Source of the DNA: Eriocheir sinensis
Taxonomy: Eukaryota > Arthropoda > Malacostraca > Decapoda > Varunidae
Direction: 5' to 3'
Assembly (NCBI RefSeq): GCF_024679095.1
Contig: NC_066529.1
Location: 4,519,866-4,583,865, forward strand
Length of the DNA: 64,000 nt
Part shown: piece by piece, positions 37,750-49,850 of the stretch
How the letters are laid out: every line of letters begins with the position of its first letter
Position numbering within the stretch: the stretch's first letter is position 1
The notes under the pieces: generated by a model
Seen by the model: the letters and a program-made list of their open reading frames with translations, nothing else
Told to the model about the DNA's origin: nothing
The model's database searches: none
Program-made: the position numbers and the translations under genes

Positions 37750-37860
37750 AAAACCTACACCTACACCTACACCTGTCCTACACACACCTGCCCGGGCCCT
37801 CCATACACACCTGTCCTGGATTTCCTCTCACCTGTAAACCCCAAAATTTTACCTCCACTG
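37750..37860. other. CACCTG/ACACCT-rich cluster
   Basis: ACACCT units run at 37,755-37,780, with CACCTG at about five positions up to 37,835. This is the reverse complement of the CAGGTG motif concentrated at 15.6-16.8 kb. Confidence 0.55.
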
Positions 37861-37883
37861 TCTCACGTTGCACTGGAAATACT

Positions 37884-38084
<201 letters not shown>

Positions 38085-38401
38085 CATATTATTACACTCA
38101 AAAAATGGTGAAATGTATAAATGCTCTAACATACCTCTTTTTTTTTTCCTTTTTCCTTTTTATTTTTTTTTTCATGTAGGTGAGAGAGGGTAAATAAAAT
38201 ACGGCACATAACCTCCACACCAACTTTTATTATTTATTTTTATTTTTATTTTAGGGTTCAGAGGTGTCTTATCGTGTACATTTTTTTTTACGAGGGAATA
38301 ATGAAGAAAAATAGTCACTTTGTCTGATAGAGCAATATTATGGTTTTTTTTTATGAGTCAGCACGCGAGAAAATAATGAAGGGGTGGTTTGTTTTTGTTT
38401 T

Positions 38402-38481
38402 TAGTAGTAGAGCGGTTGTGGTGGTGGTGGTAGTAGTAGAAGTAGTAGTAGTAGTAGTAGTAGTGGTAGTGGTAGTAGTAA
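38402..38481. repeat. (TAG)n microsatellite with GTG interruptions
   Basis: TAG and GTG triplets for 80 bp. Confidence 0.93.
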
Positions 38482-38489
38482 TGGAACGA

Positions 38490-39080
38490 AGGAGAGATAA
38501 AGAATAAGAAAAGAGAGGGGAAGCGACGAATGGAGGACAAGAAAACAAATAAGGAAATTAATTGGAATAGAAATATAAAAAAAAAATGGAATTGAACACA
38601 GAAAATGACGAACTATAACTATAACTATAAATAAGTAGGCAGATAAAGAGGCGAAAAATACAAAGAAAATAATACAGGGAAATACGATAAATGATTAGAC
38701 ATAGAAAGCAGATGAAGGCGGAAAGGAAAATATTAGAAGTGAATGTAATATGCATGACATTGACAGATAAAGATAATAGATAAAACAGATTAAATGGAAG
38801 TTGAGGTTTAATGAAATGAGGAAAGAGCAAACACGTAAAAGAATGAGAAGAAAAAGAAGCTTAAAAAGAGGAAGAAAATCATAGTGAATAGAAAAGCGAA
38901 GAGAAGTTAAACAAAATAGGGTACAAAGCAAACAGACATAGAAGAATTAGAAGAAAAAGACGCCCAAAAAAGTAGAGAAAAATAATAATGGAAAAGAAGG
39001 AGAATGAAGAATAATGTTATAAAGATAAGGACACGTGATAAGAATGTTACTAATGAAGGAAAATGATCGACAGAAAAAAT
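38490..39080. other. Purine-rich, A-rich DNA
   Basis: An A/G-rich + strand with a small ACTATA tandem at 38,610-38,630. No exon was seen. Confidence 0.6.
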
Positions 39081-39094
39081 CTAATTACTATGCC

Positions 39095-39825
39095 ATTTTT
39101 TTTCTCTCTCCCCCTTCATCCCTCCCTCCCTTCTCCCCTCTTCCCTTTCTCCTATACCCTCACACTAATAGACTTTCTGCTCTTTTCTCCCTTCTCTTCC
39201 CTTCCATCTCTTCCTTTCCTTGTCCTTCCCTTCCCTTGACTCTATTTTTCCTTCCATTATCTTTCTTTCCTGTATATCTCGTAACCTTTCCTTTCTCTTC
39301 CCTCGAATTTCTCCCTTTTTTTCAATTTTTTTCTTTCATTTCGTTCTTTTCCCTTTCTCTCTTATCTCCTCTTTCCTTCCCTTCCATTCCATTCCCTTAC
39401 CTTCTCATTCCTTTCTTTTTATCACTTGAATTTATTTTTTTTTTCGTTCCTTTCTCATTCCTCTCGCTTCCCCTTCATTCCATTTTTTCCTGTTCACATT
39501 CCTTTTCTTCCCGTACCTTCCCATCCTTTCTATCTTTTCCCTTCCCATATATTTCCTTTCAATCCATTCTCTCGTTTTCATTTCTTTTGCTTCCGTCTTT
39601 TTCCTCGTTTTAAAACTCTTACTTCTTCTTTTACGTTCACTTATTTCCCATCTCTTTCCATCCTTTTCCTTTCGTTTTAATTTCTATCCTATTTTTTTCC
39701 CTTCCTTCCTCTCCCCGTCGGTCCCTCCCTCCCTCCCTCCTCCTTGCCTACTTTCCATCACTCACTCACTCCCCTTATCCCTCCTTCCTCGTTTTCCCTC
39801 TTTGTGTCCATTTTGAGTCGCCATA
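39095..39825. other. Pyrimidine-rich DNA
   Basis: A C/T-rich + strand following the purine-rich segment directly. The 192-codon frame is a composition artefact. Confidence 0.65.
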
Positions 39826-39826
39826 T

Positions 39827-40120
39827 ATGATTTTGATAATGCCAGGACCCATTCACTACAATCTCCTTAGTATTCACTCCGAGACCTCACCAGAAGGACG
39901 CATCCCACCACGCCCTGAAGACATATTACCCACGCTGATAAAATTCGCCCTTATAACCCCCCTACGTAAGGCTCCTCTGGTTGTTATTGCGGCCGTCCGA
40001 AGAAGGTTGGTTACGCTCCTTGTCATTCTTCGTCCAGGTTTTCCGAGGCGGATTCTTGTTGTCAAGTATTGAGATAGGGAACATTGTTGGGTTTAAGGGA
40101 TCTACCTTCCTAGTGTAGTT
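39827..40120. other. Unique island, open on both strands
   Basis: About 290 bp of balanced, non-repetitive sequence. The + strand is open from 39,827 to 40,072 (81 codons) and the minus strand from 40,065 to 39,874 (63 codons). Neither product is recognisable, and I see no good exon borders. It stands out because it is neither pyrimidine- nor purine-biased nor tandem. It could be a fragment of an unrecognised mobile element or a conserved element. Confidence 0.3.
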
Positions 40121-40121
40121 T

Positions 40122-40133
40122 GACGCGCGCGCG

Positions 40134-40216
<83 letters not shown>

Positions 40217-40244
40217 ATTTTCCTTCCCCTTAGTGATATTGCCG

Positions 40245-40300
<56 letters not shown>
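40122..40300. repeat. Compound (GC)(AC)n and (GA)n microsatellites
   Basis: A short GC run at 40,122-40,134 leads into AC to 40,206. A GA array follows at 40,249-40,300. Confidence 0.97.
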
Positions 40301-40302
<2 letters not shown>

Positions 40303-40468
40303 CTCGTCTGCCATACTGATCATCACTCGCCTTATTCTCCCTCCCTCTCTCCCCCCCTTCCTCCCTCCCTCTCTCTCTCCCTCTCCTTTTGTCCAGTCGG
40401 TCTGTCTGTCTCTCCCTCCTCCGGCTGGCGCCTCAGTTTGTTTACCAGAACCTCAATATTGTGCCCCA

Positions 40469-40471
<3 letters not shown>

Positions 40472-40515
<44 letters not shown>

Positions 40516-40535
40516 CGAGGGAGAGAGAGAGAGAA
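40472..40535. repeat. (GA)n microsatellite with GC interruptions
   Basis: GA units with GAGC and GAGG interruptions after 40,510. Confidence 0.95.
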
Positions 40536-40569
40536 TTATGATAGTTATAGTATACTCTACGGTATGACC

Positions 40570-41830
40570 TTTCCACATTTCATTGTCATTTAATAGTCTG
40601 TTTTCATCCGTCGTTTTCCTCATTTTTTTCCTTTCCATTATTTTTCCTACTCCTCGTCCTCTACTTCTTTTTGTTCTTGTTATTTTTCTTGTTCTTGTTC
40701 TGCTCTTCTTCATCTTCTTTCCCTTCTTTTCCTTTTATCCTCCTCTTCTTCATCATCTTCCTTTTCTTCTTCCTTTTCAATTTCATCCCCTCTTTATCTT
40801 CCTCTCTTAATCCACAGTTGCAATATTATTCATTATTTTATTTCTCTACTCTGTTTCCATCATCCTTTTTACATCATCTCTCTCTCCTGTTCGTTCCAGT
40901 TCCCTGCCCCTTCAATTTTTATCTTTCGTTTCCCTTCCCTGCCTGTCTTTCTCCACATTATTGTAATCTTTCCTTTCTCCTCTCCTTTATCTTCCCTCGT
41001 TCTTTTTCCCTTCTCTTCTATTTACTCACTCATATTTTCAGTTCTCTGCCCTCCACTCCATCTCGCTATTTTTATCCTTCCTCCCCTTTATCACTTATTT
41101 TGGCTTCTCCTCTTTACATCCCGTCCTTCTCCTTTAGTTTTCATCCATGTTTTTATTCTCTCATCCCCTTCCCTTTCATTTTGGTTTTCATTTTCATGTT
41201 CAGTCTAATGCTACGATTTTTTTTTTCATTTCTTTTCACGTCCCTCTTTCCCGTATGACTTTATTTACCTTCTCTTTCATACCCCTTTCTCTCATACCCT
41301 TTCTGTCAATTCCCCTTCTCCCATCTCTTTGCATCATATACCTGAATTATCTTCCCCTTTCTTATCCTTTTTCTCTGTCTTCCCATATTCCCTTCTTACC
41401 TTCCCTCTTTCCCTTACCCTTTTTATTTTTCCTCTCCTTTCCCACCCTTCCTTTTCCTTTTACATCCTTTTTCTACCCTTTGTCTCTTATCCCTAAACTC
41501 TTCCTTTTTCCCCTTTTCTTCTCCCTCTTTCCCCTTTTCCCTTCTCTCTTTCCCTTTCCCTTTTCATCTCTTACCTTCTTCCCCGTCCTTTCTTTCCCTT
41601 CTCTCCTCTCCACCCTATGTCCCTTGTCCCTAAACTCCCTTCCTCTTTCGCCCTCTTTCCTTCTCTTTTCCTCCCCTTCCCTTACTTTGTCTCCCTCTTC
41701 TCCCCTTCCTTCCCTTACTTCACCTCCTTCCTCCCCCCTCCCTTCCCTTACTTCACCTCCCTTCTCCCCACTCCCTTCCCTTACTTCACCCCCCTCCTCC
41801 CTCCTCCCTTTGTGGCTTATGAACCCGTCT
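40570..41830. other. Pyrimidine-rich tract with a 33-bp array
   Basis: A C/T-rich + strand. Within it, TCCCTTACTTCACC recurs at 41,711, 41,744 and 41,777, giving a 33-bp tandem array of about four units (41,665-41,815). Open frames are artefacts. Confidence 0.8.
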
Positions 41831-42429
41831 TGTGTATTAATTCTGGCGTGGCCTTAATATCGGGTGCGGGCAAATAGTCTGTTCCGGGGAAAACTTGCCG
41901 CGCCCTGAAAACTTCCCTCCCAGCGTCACTACCTTCCCCTTTAAGTAGCGCTTCAGTCACGCTCCTGGACGGACTTAGAGAGAATGGGAATACAGAAGGG
42001 ATGTTTGAGGTATTTTTTTTAGGTGACAGGTTGTATTTTTAAGTAACGTTGGGTGACATTTTTGATCATGTGTCGATGTGAAAGTTTTTTTTATGTATTA
42101 TTTTTTACTTGTAGACATTTATTTTCATTTTTAATTAACGTTTTAGTCATGTTTTTACTTTGTTTCCTACTTTTCTTATCTCTTCCATTTTGTTCTCATT
42201 TCTGTCTTCCTTCCTTCCTTCCTCCCTGTCTTTTTTTCCTTCTTTCCGTTCTTCTTTATTAATTCATTCCTTCATTCTTTAATATTCTTCCTTCCTTTCT
42301 TAAATTCCCTTTTCCTGCACGTCCACAAATCACAAACTATTCATAATTCTCTTTCTTCTTTCCCTCCATCCTTCCCTCATTCCACGTTTCCATCAGACAA
42401 ACATTAAAACATTCCTAATTTCTCAGCAT

Positions 42430-43110
42430 TTTTTCTCTGCCCCTCCTCTCTTCTCCACCGCAGGGCCATAAGGAAGGAGAGCCGGGCAAATGAAAAGGAG
42501 GGAGAGGCTGGGAAGAGGAGGGGAGCTGCAAGGGAGAGGGGATGTGGAGTGAAGGGTAGGGGTAAGAAAGGGGGCTGTGTGGGGGAGTAGGAAGGGATAA
42601 GCTGAGAAGGGAGTATAGGGAGAGGGAAGGGATAGAAAGCAGATAGAAGGTAAGATGCGGGGGAGAATGGAAGGATAAGGAAAAGGGAAAATATAAGGAG
42701 AAGGAAAGTATGGAAAAGTGAAAAGGGGAGAAGAGAGAGAGATAAGGGAAAAGGCATAGGAAAAATGATGGGTTGAGAAGGAGATAGAAAGAAAAGTTTG
42801 AAAAGTTTGATGGAGAGTGAAAGAAAATGAGAGGAAAGGAGAAGAAAATAAGAGAAGGAAGATAATGACTAGGAGAAAGAAAGAAGGTAGTGGAAGAGAG
42901 GAAAGGAGGAGAAGGATAAATAAGTAAAGTGCAGGGATAGCTAAGTGAGAGAATGGTGCTTTAGAGGTACAGAAGGCAGGAAGAGATGAGGGGACAATGG
43001 GAGGGATTGGTAAGGAAAAGAAGGGGATGTGTAGGGAAAAACTGCTGTGTGGAAGAAGTGAAAGGAAAGCAAATACAGAAAAGCAAAAAGTGGTAGTATT
43101 GCAACGTTAA
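42430..43110. other. Purine-rich DNA
   Basis: A G/A-rich + strand, then a switch to unique CpG-containing sequence at about 43,140. Confidence 0.65.
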
Positions 43111-43139
43111 GGGAGGAGCATAAACCAGAAGCCAATCAC

Positions 43140-43350
43140 TCTATACTTTAACCGTTGCCGGCCACTCATATTGCAGAGCTGGTCGATTGCAGCAGCTATA
43201 CTCGCAACAATAGCATCCCATCCTCCGCTGCCAGTCATTTCCCCGTCATTACTCTCGGATAAACGATTGTTCCCGGGTTAACGAGGCTCCATCAGCCCCG
43301 CGCGGCCCCGGCAAGATATGATATGTATTCCCTTCGCCCCCGTTTCTGAT
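43140..43350. other. Unique CpG-containing island
   Basis: Non-repetitive sequence with many CpGs (CCCCGCGCGGCCCCGGC near 43,300). No coding exon was recognised. A candidate intronic regulatory element. Confidence 0.3.
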
Positions 43351-43566
43351 CGCAGGTGAAGGAGGATTTGTCAAGTCGATGGTTGGGGGGAGACTCAACC
43401 GCTCATTGTCTGCCTTATTATTTTTTTTGCTTATTCATCTCTTCTCCTTTACGCTTTACATCTCACCCGATTCCATCCCTCCCATGTCTTATATTTCCCC
43501 CCCTCCTTACCCCTCCATTCTCTCTAGCACCCCGTCTCCTACTCTTGTGAACACTCTTGGGGGTAT

Positions 43567-43785
43567 ATTATTCAACATTTCGGCGCCCAAACACGTACAT
43601 GGCTTTTGTAGGAGTCGTGAGCCTTTCCAGAGGTATTTTTTTTGTATCCTGGTGGGAGTTTGGGAAGCCTTCTGTACCATGAACCTTAAAAAATCACTCA
43701 TGAGAACAGATTTAACCTCATTTTTGTCATGTTGAAATAGATGAAATGAGAGTCGGGAGTGTCTAGGAATGCCGACCTTTCCACC
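43567..43785 (+). repeat. Dispersed repeat family A, copy 1
   Basis: About 210 bp that aligns along its length with 52,605-52,810 in the same orientation. The copies share CCTGGTGGGAGTTTG exactly (43,648 and 52,688), with similar CGCCCAA, CTTTCCAG/ATTTCCAG, AAACACTCAT-type and final CCGACC blocks. No coding capacity. Probably a SINE or non-autonomous transposable element remnant. Confidence 0.85.
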
Positions 43786-43786
43786 G

Positions 43787-44145
43787 ATCCTCGACTTAGT
43801 ATTTACGGGAGAGAGTTAAAGGCGAAGTGACAGCAGTTCCTTTTTTTATCCGAACCCCTTATGTCGTCTGTTTGTGAGTCGATGTTTGGGGGGATGTATA
43901 TGATCACTTAGACCTTCAACTTAATATTTAAAGGAGAGAGTTGAAGACGAAATGACAGCAACAGAACTTTAATTTATCGGAACTCCCTATATCGTCTGTC
44001 AGTAAGTCGATGTTTTGGGTGATGTATGTATATATGATCGGTCACACCCTCGACTTAATGTTTATCTCGTATATGAAAGTGTTAAAGGCACAGAGACATC
44101 AACAACTCTTATTCTAACTATTCTATTCGTCTGTTTGTGTTGTTG
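43787..44145. repeat. About 130-bp tandem array, 3 copies
   Basis: TCGACTTA-type starts at 43,791, about 43,916 and 44,050 (spacings 125 and 134 bp). Each is followed by GGAGAGAGTTRAAGRCGAAR-like and CGTCTGTTTGTGAGTCGATG-like blocks. The array begins directly after dispersed repeat A. Confidence 0.87.
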
Positions 44146-44295
44146 TTGTTTTTTGCGTGCTTTTGTTTTCCCTTGAGCTGCCTTGAAAATTATAGGCAGT
44201 TTTTCTTATTATCTTTCAAGAGGAACATAAAATTTAAGCTTCCTGTTGATTTATTGTGTACTTAAGTGTTATGGATATTGATGAAGGTTGTGTGG

Positions 44296-44298
<3 letters not shown>

Positions 44299-44353
<55 letters not shown>
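44299..44353. repeat. (GA)n microsatellite
   Basis: A perfect GA array of 27 units. Confidence 0.97.
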
Positions 44354-44358
<5 letters not shown>

Positions 44359-44359
44359 A

Positions 44360-45500
44360 ATAACTGAGAGGGGAGGGAGAAGTTTGTTTGGCAAAGAATA
44401 AGGGGAAGCAGGTGCAGATAATGGTGAAGGGCGAGAAGGGGGAGATAGAGAGGAAAAAAAGGATATCAGGAGGAGGAAGCGACGTGAAAAAGGAAGGTAA
44501 AAGAGGAAGGGAGAGAGGGAGGGAGATGAAGGACAGGAAAGGGAGGTATTACAGAAGAAGTGAAGATGGTTGTTGTGAGGATGAAGGAGGGAGGGAGAGA
44601 AGAGGAAGGCGAGAGGAAACTAGAAATGACGGAAGAGATGATGGATACAAGATTGACGGAAGAGATTGGAAAAAAAATAGAGGGGAAACATTTTTTAACA
44701 TACATTTATTTTCACTCTACAAAAAAAATATAGAATGTAGACTCCTTTTCACTAATCTATTCGGCCCTTCAAAAATCCTAACTCATCGGACTGAAAAGCA
44801 TTACATATATACTAAAAAAAAACCTGACGAATCCTGACATACAGACACACCTAGTATTTATTGAAGGGATGAAGCAGAGTGATAGATGGACAAGGGGGAA
44901 GGAGAATAAAAAAAAGCTAGAAGTAGGGAATTCAAGGAGTGTGAGGAAAAATAAATGGGAAGGAATTAATAGGGAAAAAAAGTAGAGGAGTAGATAGATA
45001 AAAGAAAGACGCTGACACACTCCTATATATTCAGTGGATAACGGAGGGGAACAGAAATATAAGGAAAGGAATAGGAAAAAAAAATTTGAAGGGGGGGGAA
45101 TAAGGAAAAGGAAACAAAGAAAATGGAAAAGAACATGAAAGTAGAGGTGGGAGGAGAGGATAAACGTGCGTGAGGGATAAAGAAAATAGAAAATGGAGAT
45201 GATAAAGGAAAGAGATGCAAAAAGAAGAGGGAGAAGAGGACAATAGGGATACACAAAAAAGGTAAAGGAAGAAAAAGGGAGAAGCTTAGGGATAGGAGTA
45301 AAGGATAACGGTGGGAGGACAGACTTGAAGGGAGGAGAGTAGAAGGGTCAGGGAAGGAGGAGAGGGGAGGGAGAGTCAGAGAGGGAGGAGTGGGGTCAGG
45401 AAGGGGGTTGGGGCGTCAAGGGGGGTAGGGAGGCTGACACACACTTTCAGGAGACGATAAATCAGACAGTCTCCCGCCGGCGGAAATGAGACGGAGGAGG
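44360..45500. other. Purine-rich DNA upstream of the retrotransposon
   Basis: A G/A-rich + strand that ends just before the retrotransposon fragment. No exon was seen. Confidence 0.6.
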
Positions 45501-45538
45501 TTAGGGCGGCAAGACCAGGAGACGACTCAGTGTAGCAG

Positions 45539-46793
45539 TACCGCCCAATTTCCACTCTCTCTCCCTTCTCTAAAATATTTGAATTATTAATGAAAAATAA
45601 ATTAGTTGCATATCTTGATAGCAAGAACATTTTGGGTAGATGCCAATATGGCTTTAGGTCAGGTTCTAGCACTTATGACGCCCTCAGTATGTTTTCTTCT
45701 CATCTCTATTCTTCCCTTAACACTAAACAATCAGTCTTATCCATCTTTGTTGACTTCTCAAAGGCTTTTGATACCGTTAACCACATGATTCTACTCGACA
45801 AATTATATTTCTATGGTATACGAGGACCTCTACACTCCTGGTTTCAAGACTACCTAACAAACAGATCTCAGTGCACAATATATGATGGCCATAAGTCTTC
45901 CACTCGAAATATTTCTACTGGTGCCCCACAAGGGAGTGTTTTAGGGCCTATTTTGTTCCTTATATATATTAACGACATTACTAATATCTTCACCTCTGCC
46001 AACACCATCCTCTTTGCAGATGACATGACTTTGTATTTTACTGACTCTAATATTGAAACATTATTCCCACAAGCTAACCAAGACCTCAACAAATTATATA
46101 ATTGGTGTTTAAGCAACAGACTCACAATTAATACTAATAAAACCTTTTATATGTTCTTTTCTAACAAAGTAAATGTTTACTTGCCAGACCTTAAAATCAA
46201 TAATAACCTTATTAGTAGATCAACTAGTTTTAAGTTTTTGGGAGTTATGTTTGATGAAAACCTTAATTTCAAATCCCATATAAACAATATTTCGAATAAA
46301 CTTTCAAGAAGCACTACTATGCTATATCGTCTAAGAGATTTTATGCCTTGAGTACTAAAATCTTGTATTATGCACATATATACCCTCACCTTCTGTACTG
46401 CAATCCTATCTGAGTACCACTTATGTCACCCACTTAACTAGTCTGAACTTACTACATAAAAAGATAATTCAATTATCACAAACAGTTCTTACCTTGAACA
46501 CACCACCTCTCTTTAAAAACACAAAAATCCTCAAACTACAAGATATCACTAAACTTTCTATTGCTACCGGTATGTACAAACATCAGATCAGTGCCTCACT
46601 CCCTACTCATCTATATCCCACTAGACACAGAGAGCAGTTCTGCCTTCCATCACATCGCCTTACTCTCTTTCGGCACTCCACTATGTACCAGGGACCTTTG
46701 ATCTGGAATTCCCTTCCCCAGGATATAAAAAATGCTCCGTCTCTCAACATATTTAAAAACAAACTAAAGCTTCATCTGCTTGATACCTATTGA
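45539..46793 (+). pseudogene. Broken reverse transcriptase of a non-LTR retrotransposon
   Basis: The frame enters at YRPIST (RT motif 1) without a usable start; the ATG at 45,590 is internal. RT motifs follow in order: QYGFRSGSS, then FVDFSKAFDTVNH (motif A, first catalytic Asp), then GAPQGSVLGP (motif B), then FADDMTLY (motif C, catalytic Asp pair), then FKFLGVMFDENL (thumb side). The catalytic residues are intact. The frame stops at TGA 46,349-46,351. Homology continues through two frame changes and further stops between about 46,350 and 46,430. It then stays open to 46,793, ending with GPLIWNSLPQDI and a Lys/Leu-rich tail typical of LINE C-termini. Inactive. Confidence 0.93.
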
Positions 46794-46894
46794 TTGTTAT
46801 CCAGTAAATTCCAATTTCTCATCAAGTCATATATAACGTCATCTCCCCCACACTTGTTCCGTAATGAATTACCCATTTATTCTGTCCTTCCCTC

Positions 46895-47092
<198 letters not shown>

Positions 47093-47468
47093 TCATTTTG
47101 CTTCATCCTATAATTCTGTATATAATTTCATTTGCTTCTTTGTACATTATTTTTTTTCTCTTTCTTTATTTTACTTTGGTTTATTATTTTTAATTATGGT
47201 ATTATTGATTTCGCCGAGCTTCCATTATGTATGTATATCCTACCACTGTTATATTTCTAACTAATGTTCAGTATTCTGTATTTTGTATGTTTTTTTTGTT
47301 CAAAGTTATATTTGCAATATTCCTTTTTTTTTTTCTTATATATCTATTGTCTTCACTTTTGCCTGAAAAGCTTATGCTTATATAAAGGCTGGCCTCTAAC
47401 AATACATACAACATAATTATGTAACTGTACCTAATAGGCTATTAATAAATGTTTCAAATGTTTCAAAT

Positions 47469-47469
<1 letters not shown>

Positions 47470-47524
<55 letters not shown>

Positions 47525-47634
47525 CGGTGTTGCATTCTGAATATCAATAGTGTAGTTGGAATGGTAGTCGTAGAAGTAGTAGTAGTCATAGTAGAAATGG
47601 TAGTAGTAGTCTGAATATTGATAATGTAGTTGGA

Positions 47635-47689
<55 letters not shown>

Positions 47690-47767
47690 GAGGAGGAGGA
47701 GGTGGAGGAGGGCGAGGACGAGGAGGAGGAGGAGGAGGAGGAGGAGGAGGAGGAGGAGGAGGAGGAG
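47470..47767. repeat. (TAG)n, duplicated spacer, (TAG)n(GAG)n
   Basis: A TAG array at 47,470-47,524 starts at the retrotransposon's 3' end. A 76-bp spacer motif (CTGAATATYRATARTGTAGT, variants) appears twice near 47,535 and 47,611. A second TAG array at 47,641-47,689 passes into GAG/GGA to 47,767. Confidence 0.93.
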
Positions 47768-47885
47768 TAAGAATGACAAGAACAAACAACAAAAATAATA
47801 TAGATTCCAGTATGCGAAGCAGCAACAACAAATAAGCTTCAACCGTAAGGGACACACCTGGCCAGGTATATATATAGCCTACCTT

Positions 47886-47888
<3 letters not shown>

Positions 47889-47917
<29 letters not shown>
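47889..47917. repeat. (GA)n microsatellite
   Basis: A short perfect GA array before a CpG-rich unique patch (47,920-48,010). Confidence 0.95.
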
Positions 47918-47919
<2 letters not shown>

Positions 47920-48030
47920 GCGTGCATCATGATTACGTTGCGATTTATAGCTTCCATCCGCTGCCTGAGGTCCCGTGGGGCGCGACGCTCCTGAGGGGAA
48001 GCCTGCGGCCGGGAGAGTGAAGGGAAAGGT

Positions 48031-48350
48031 GGGCTGAGGTTAAGGGGAGGAGGGGAGGAGAGGAAGGGATGAAGGAAAAAGGTACAAGGCTGGAGGTGAA
48101 GGGAGGGGGATCAGGAAGGTAAGAGAGAAAGATAAAAGGGTTGAGGTAATGGGAGACGAGAGAGGAAGGGTAAAGAAGAAAGGTTGCAATGGGCTGAGGT
48201 TAAGGGGAGGTGAGGAGGAGAGGGAGGGATGAAGGAAAAAGATACAAGGCTGGAGGTGAAGGGAGGGGGATCAGGAAGGTAAAAGAGAAAGATACAAAGG
48301 TTGAGGTAATGGGAAAGGGAGAAAGGATGGGTTAAGGAAAAGGTGCAAGG
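48031..48350. repeat. 160-bp tandem duplication
   Basis: GGGCTGAGGTTAAGGGGAGG at 48,031 recurs at 48,191. Both continue through GATGAAGGAAAAAG, CAAGGCTGGAGGTGAAGGG and GGGGGATCAGGAAGGTAA. Purine-rich. Confidence 0.93.
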
Positions 48351-48630
48351 GTATAGTTAAAGGGAAATGGAAAAGGTATGGTGAAGAAGAGAATGAATAA
48401 GAGACAAGGGGAATGTCATAGAGGAGAGAGAAGGAAGGTTTTAGAGAAGAGGGACAAGGTTTAAGGAGGAAAGGTTTAATTAAGGGAAGATGGATTAAAG
48501 TCAATGATTTGGAGTGTTTAGAAAAAGAGGGAATAGGTAACTGAAGGAGGGTAAAGGGAAGGTAGAGAGAGAGAGGTAGAGATGGGCAAAGTGGTGGGTA
48601 ACGTAGCTTTATTTTCCCATCCTCTCCTTA

Positions 48631-48631
<1 letters not shown>

Positions 48632-48689
<58 letters not shown>
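48632..48689. repeat. (AC)29 microsatellite
   Basis: A perfect AC array that marks the change from purine-rich (left) to pyrimidine-rich (right). Confidence 0.97.
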
Positions 48690-48693
<4 letters not shown>

Positions 48694-48989
48694 ATACCCT
48701 CCCTTCCCCAACACCCAAACTCTAAATCCCTTCCCTTCCCCACATTCCCTCACCTCCCTTCCCTTTTATCTCCTCCTTACACACAGAATCCCTCCCCTTC
48801 CCCAGTATAACATCCCCATCCCTTTCCTTTCATCACCTTAATTCCCTTCCCTTCCCTTTCCTTCCCTTTTTTCTTTTTCTTTCTTTCACATAGAATTATA
48901 AAACTTACCATCTCCCATACGCTTCCCCTTCTTTTCCATTCCCTTTCGTTTCCCCACCCTACACACACACGTTCCTATCCCTCCCTTAC

Positions 48990-49390
48990 ACGACTCCCAC
49001 CCACCATCCCCTTCGTCTCCCATCCCTACACTCACAGTCCTTTTCCTTCCTCACATGTCTTCCCCTCCCACGCCTATCCCCACTCCCTCTACGCCTATCC
49101 CACCCTCTCCCTACACTCACAGTCCTTTTCCTCCCCCACATGGCTTCCCCTCTCACGACTATCCCACTCACTCTACGCCTATCCCACCCTCTCCCTACAC
49201 TCACAGTCCTTTTCCTCCCCCACATGGCTTCCCCTCCCATGCCTATCCCACTCCCTCTACGCCTATCCCACTTCTTCCCTACACTCACAGTCATTTTCCT
49301 CCCCCACATGGCTTCCCCTCCCATGCCTATCCCACTCCCTCTACGCCTATCCCACCCCCTCCCACGCCTCTCCCTTCCCCTATCCCTCCC
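48990..49390. repeat. 84-bp tandem array, 4 copies
   Basis: CACATGGCTTCCCCTC or its variant occurs at 49,052, 49,137, 49,221 and 49,305, at 84-85 bp spacing. Companions are TACACTCACAGTCCTTTTCC and CTCTACGCCTATCCCA. The 84-bp unit is a multiple of three, so both strands are open with a 28-residue repeat. This is likely an artefact. Confidence 0.95.
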
Positions 49391-49394
49391 CCCG

Positions 49395-49560
49395 CACCGA
49401 ACACAACACCGTCGCGATACAGGTACACATCGGATTGCCACACACAGATTGCTGCCTCCGAGTGCGCCGCCATCAATATTCCGATACTAATTTGCATAAT
49501 CCATATTTCATTAGCGATGAAACTCACAGCGTATGATTCCATTATGTGGCGGCCGGCGTG
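49395..49560. promoter_or_regulatory. Unique island with POU/homeobox-like motifs (candidate enhancer)
   Basis: A non-repetitive segment between two tandem arrays. It holds TAATTTGCATAAT at 49,488-49,500, which embeds the octamer ATTTGCAT used by POU factors, followed by CATTAGCG and several CpGs. Composition and lack of repeats set it apart. Function is inferred from motifs only. Confidence 0.3.
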
Positions 49561-49589
49561 TGGACAGTCGGCTGGGAAGAAGTGTGGCG

Positions 49590-49850
49590 GGAGGGAATGG
49601 ATGGAGTGGCCTGCAGTGGATGGCCGGGGAGAGAGAAGGGAGGGAAGGGGAGAGGTGTAGTGAGAGGGAATGGAGAGGAAGGGGAAGTAGTGTGGGGAGA
49701 GGGAATGGAGTGGTGTGCAGTGGATGGCCGGGGAGAGAGAAGGGAGGGAAGGGGAGAGGTGTAGTGAGAGGGAATGGAGAGGAAGGGGAAGTAGTGTAGG
49801 GAGAGGGAATGGAGTGGCGTGGAGTGGATGACCGTGGAGAGAAAATGGAG
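49590..49850. repeat. 104-bp tandem array, 2.5 copies
   Basis: GCAGTGGATGGCCGGGGAGA at 49,613 recurs at 49,717, with a variant at about 49,821. Purine-rich. Confidence 0.92.
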
